From: a bacterium
GTDB lineage: Bacteria > UBA4055
Assembly: GCA_029559475.1 (NCBI GenBank)
Contig: JAKQBN010000056.1
Location: 1 to 32,838 of the forward strand
Direction of reading: 5' to 3'
DNA length: 32,838 nucleotides
Made by a program: the position numbers and the translations under genes. The notes below the pieces were generated by a model. It had not been told where the DNA came from, did no database searches, and saw nothing but the letters and a program-made list of their open reading frames with translations. Below, piece after piece: positions 31,146 to 32,838 of the stretch (within the stretch, counting starts at the first letter, position 1; each line of letters opens with the position of its first letter).

Positions 31146-32813
31146 TTAACGGCTAAGAACCGCTCCCTGATATTCACTGCTCAGTAAATTCAGTTTTTTA
31201 TTATTTTCTATCTTCCAAGTATATGTTTTCCAGCTCGGTTTACCCTTTTGAGGAATCATTACAAGTTCATCTTCAATAAACTCATAGTCTCCGACAAAAG
31301 CAGTTCCTTTGCTGTCTGATATACGATAGCGTAATTCACCGATTTTTGCTATTTTAATTTTATATTTATATTCAGGTGGTATAAATAAATCCCACTGGCC
31401 TTCTATCTCAGGAGCTTTTTTTATAATAGAACTGCTTTTTTTATTAGACCGTATCAGCAGGGATTTTAAATAACTTTTACCGTTTGATTTTTCTGCAGGA
31501 GCTGAAGTGAGAATAAGGCTGTCTTTTCCTGTTATTTCCCATTTGTAGTTTCTTGTACTTACTCCTGACGGATTGTACATTTTTAATTCCTTTTTCCCTA
31601 TTTCATAGACTCCGCCCATCTCGCCGTTCCATGCAATTCTATACAGAGAGTTTCCCAAATATTCAACAGCCACATTGTATGTGTATCCTTTGGGAGTTGT
31701 TAAATTCCATCTGCCTGACAGGTTCGGTTCTGTTGGAGGGGTTATAATACTTTTACTGCCTTTGCGCTTGAGAATCGCTCCGCAGTAATCATTTCTGTAT
31801 GCTTCTTCCAAAGGAGTTTCGGTTAATATTAGATAATTTCCGTTTTCGATCTTCCAAATGTAATGATTCCATGGCTTATCTTGAGTTTCATGCATCTTGA
31901 ATTCTTTTCCGGTAAATTCATAATTTGAATCTCCAAGATATTGCAATGAACGAATACTGTACATCATTTTCCCAAGGTATTCTATTTCTGCGTCATATTT
32001 AGAACCTGTCGGCATTACAAGTTCCCACTTACCGGTAAGATCAGGATCGGTCGGCTTAGGTATATTTTTTTTGATTTTGTCACCACGAACCAAAACAGCT
32101 TCTTTAGATTTATTATTAATGAGTTGCAGGCTGTCATTATCTACTATTTTCCATTCCACAGGATTTTTCTTATCTTGATAATTTGTAAGAATGCCCTCAG
32201 TAAAATCGACATCAAATATTTCTCCGTCAATCTTGTATTTTAGATATCCTAAATATGCTATGGTTGAATTATTTTTAAAATATCCCGGCGAGATTTCTGC
32301 CCAGCGGCCGGATAATTTCAGTTCAGGGACATCTTTCATCTTCAACAACTTTTCACCACGGACCATTACTAATCCTGAACAATGATAATCTTTTAATAAT
32401 AAACTGTCTTTATCCACAATTTTCCAATCTATAGAATTATTTTTATCTTCATAACATTGCAGATATCCCATTTCATTTTCCGCACTAAATATCTTTCCGT
32501 CAATTTTGAACTTAAACTCACCTAAATATTGAATTGATACATTAATTCTATACCCGGCAGGTAAAATCATAACCCAATCACCGTTCAGTTTCAAACTTTG
32601 CAAATATTCCAAATCTGATTTTTTCCATCTTTCTTCAAGTTTCTCCCGCCTTTTATGCTCAATGTATTCCATTATTGAATATGTTATGTAAAAAACACCG
32701 GTCAATGTTACAGCTAAAATAATAATACTTAACCAGATTTTTATTTTGTACTTGAACAAAATCCAAATTACTGGTTCAATAACTAAAATAACTAATATTA
32801 TAATCCAGAACAT
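31146..32813 (-). CDS. membrane-anchored protein with five beta-rich repeats
   Basis: A 555-residue protein with two N-terminal membrane helices (about 1-20 and 26-46), a charged connector (50-66), and five tandem repeats at roughly 75-152, 166-243, 258-350, 363-455 and 468-555. Each repeat opens with L.G.W....P.GY and continues with a YLG..KY.I strand pair, a W.I..KDSL strand and a closing A.L.R. Unit length is 80-90 residues, with variable linkers between them, and the pattern recalls lipocalin-like or META/DUF-type beta domains. No catalytic motif is seen. The start is uncertain: the frame remains open to the window edge (eight more codons), and the ATG at 32813 has no clear ribosome site. 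It ends 83 bases upstream of the trio's promoter. Confidence 0.7.
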   Translation of the reverse strand: MFWIIILVILVIEPVIWILFKYKIKIWLSIIILAVTLTGVFYITYSIMEYIEHKRREKLEERWKKSDLEYLQSLKLNGDWVMILPAGYRINVSIQYLGEFKFKIDGKIFSAENEMGYLQCYEDKNNSIDWKIVDKDSLLLKDYHCSGLVMVRGEKLLKMKDVPELKLSGRWAEISPGYFKNNSTIAYLGYLKYKIDGEIFDVDFTEGILTNYQDKKNPVEWKIVDNDSLQLINNKSKEAVLVRGDKIKKNIPKPTDPDLTGKWELVMPTGSKYDAEIEYLGKMMYSIRSLQYLGDSNYEFTGKEFKMHETQDKPWNHYIWKIENGNYLILTETPLEEAYRNDYCGAILKRKGSKSIITPPTEPNLSGRWNLTTPKGYTYNVAVEYLGNSLYRIAWNGEMGGVYEIGKKELKMYNPSGVSTRNYKWEITGKDSLILTSAPAEKSNGKSYLKSLLIRSNKKSSSIIKKAPEIEGQWDLFIPPEYKYKIKIAKIGELRYRISDSKGTAFVGDYEFIEDELVMIPQKGKPSWKTYTWKIENNKKLNLLSSEYQGAVLSR

Positions 32814-32838
32814 CAGCCACTCGGAAAAATAAGCGGAA

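Overview
This 32.8 kb window looks like chromosomal sequence of a diderm (Gram-negative-type) bacterium. It carries conserved housekeeping genes (mpl, a RluB/RsuA-type pseudouridine synthase, der, rnhB, dnaE, purB, rocD). Most genes have clear Shine-Dalgarno sites, and several have sigma70-type promoters (TTGACA, 16-17 bp spacer, TATAAT/TATATT). A signal-peptide TPR histidine kinase, a PNGase F homologue and lipoproteins recall Bacteroidetes and relatives. The promoter and SD style is not that of Bacteroidetes proper, so I lean, as inference only, to an uncultured FCB-group lineage. No rRNA, tRNA, IS element or CRISPR array was seen. TAA, TAG and TGA all end intact genes, so the code is standard.

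Layout. (1) 1-3167, minus strand: a six-gene unit reading antitoxin, RelE/YafQ-like toxin, DraRnl-type RNA ligase, small Cys-rich DUF3795-like protein, APH-fold kinase, and a second DUF3795 protein that runs off the left edge. (2) 3240-4980: a stretch of decayed genes. It holds a cysteine synthase pseudogene (one frameshift, two amber codons), a small membrane-protein gene with a TGA at codon 11, and a DUF2442 remnant. It lies between two toxin-antitoxin modules. (3) 4987-6826: an AbiE-like type IV toxin-antitoxin pair with a palindrome over its promoter. (4) 6833-8993: mpl and the pseudouridine synthase, overlapping by one base. (5) 8998-12964: a 33-bp imperfect tandem repeat, a palindrome, then a tight four-gene run: ATP-cone/Mrr-like nuclease, dimethylargininase, HAD phosphatase-like protein, secreted PNGase F-like protein.

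(6) 13028-19613: a TPR histidine kinase on the plus strand meets, tail to tail with a 29-bp overlap, a minus-strand operon rnhB - glycosyltransferase - der - response regulator - sugar-phosphate nucleotidyltransferase. The response regulator carries a DHp-like tail without an ATPase domain and may partner the kinase. (7) 19718-26252, minus strand: dnaE with nested palindromes upstream, purB of the type seen in animals, rocD with a strong terminator. (8) 26379-28594: a CPA2-type antiporter fused to a PTS EIIA domain, with a near-perfect promoter. (9) 28615-31062: a coupled trio of AAA+/DUF4143 ATPase with a nuclease-like tail, a small PD-(D/E)XK protein with a QxK site, and a lipoprotein. They sit behind a consensus promoter whose start site falls on the A of the ATG and whose spacer holds a perfect inverted repeat. 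(10) 31146-32813: a membrane protein with five beta-rich repeats.

The best candidates for an undescribed system are the toxin-antitoxin/RNA ligase/DUF3795/kinase unit (1-3233), the AAA+/nuclease/lipoprotein trio (28615-31062) and the ATP-cone nuclease operon (9130-12964).
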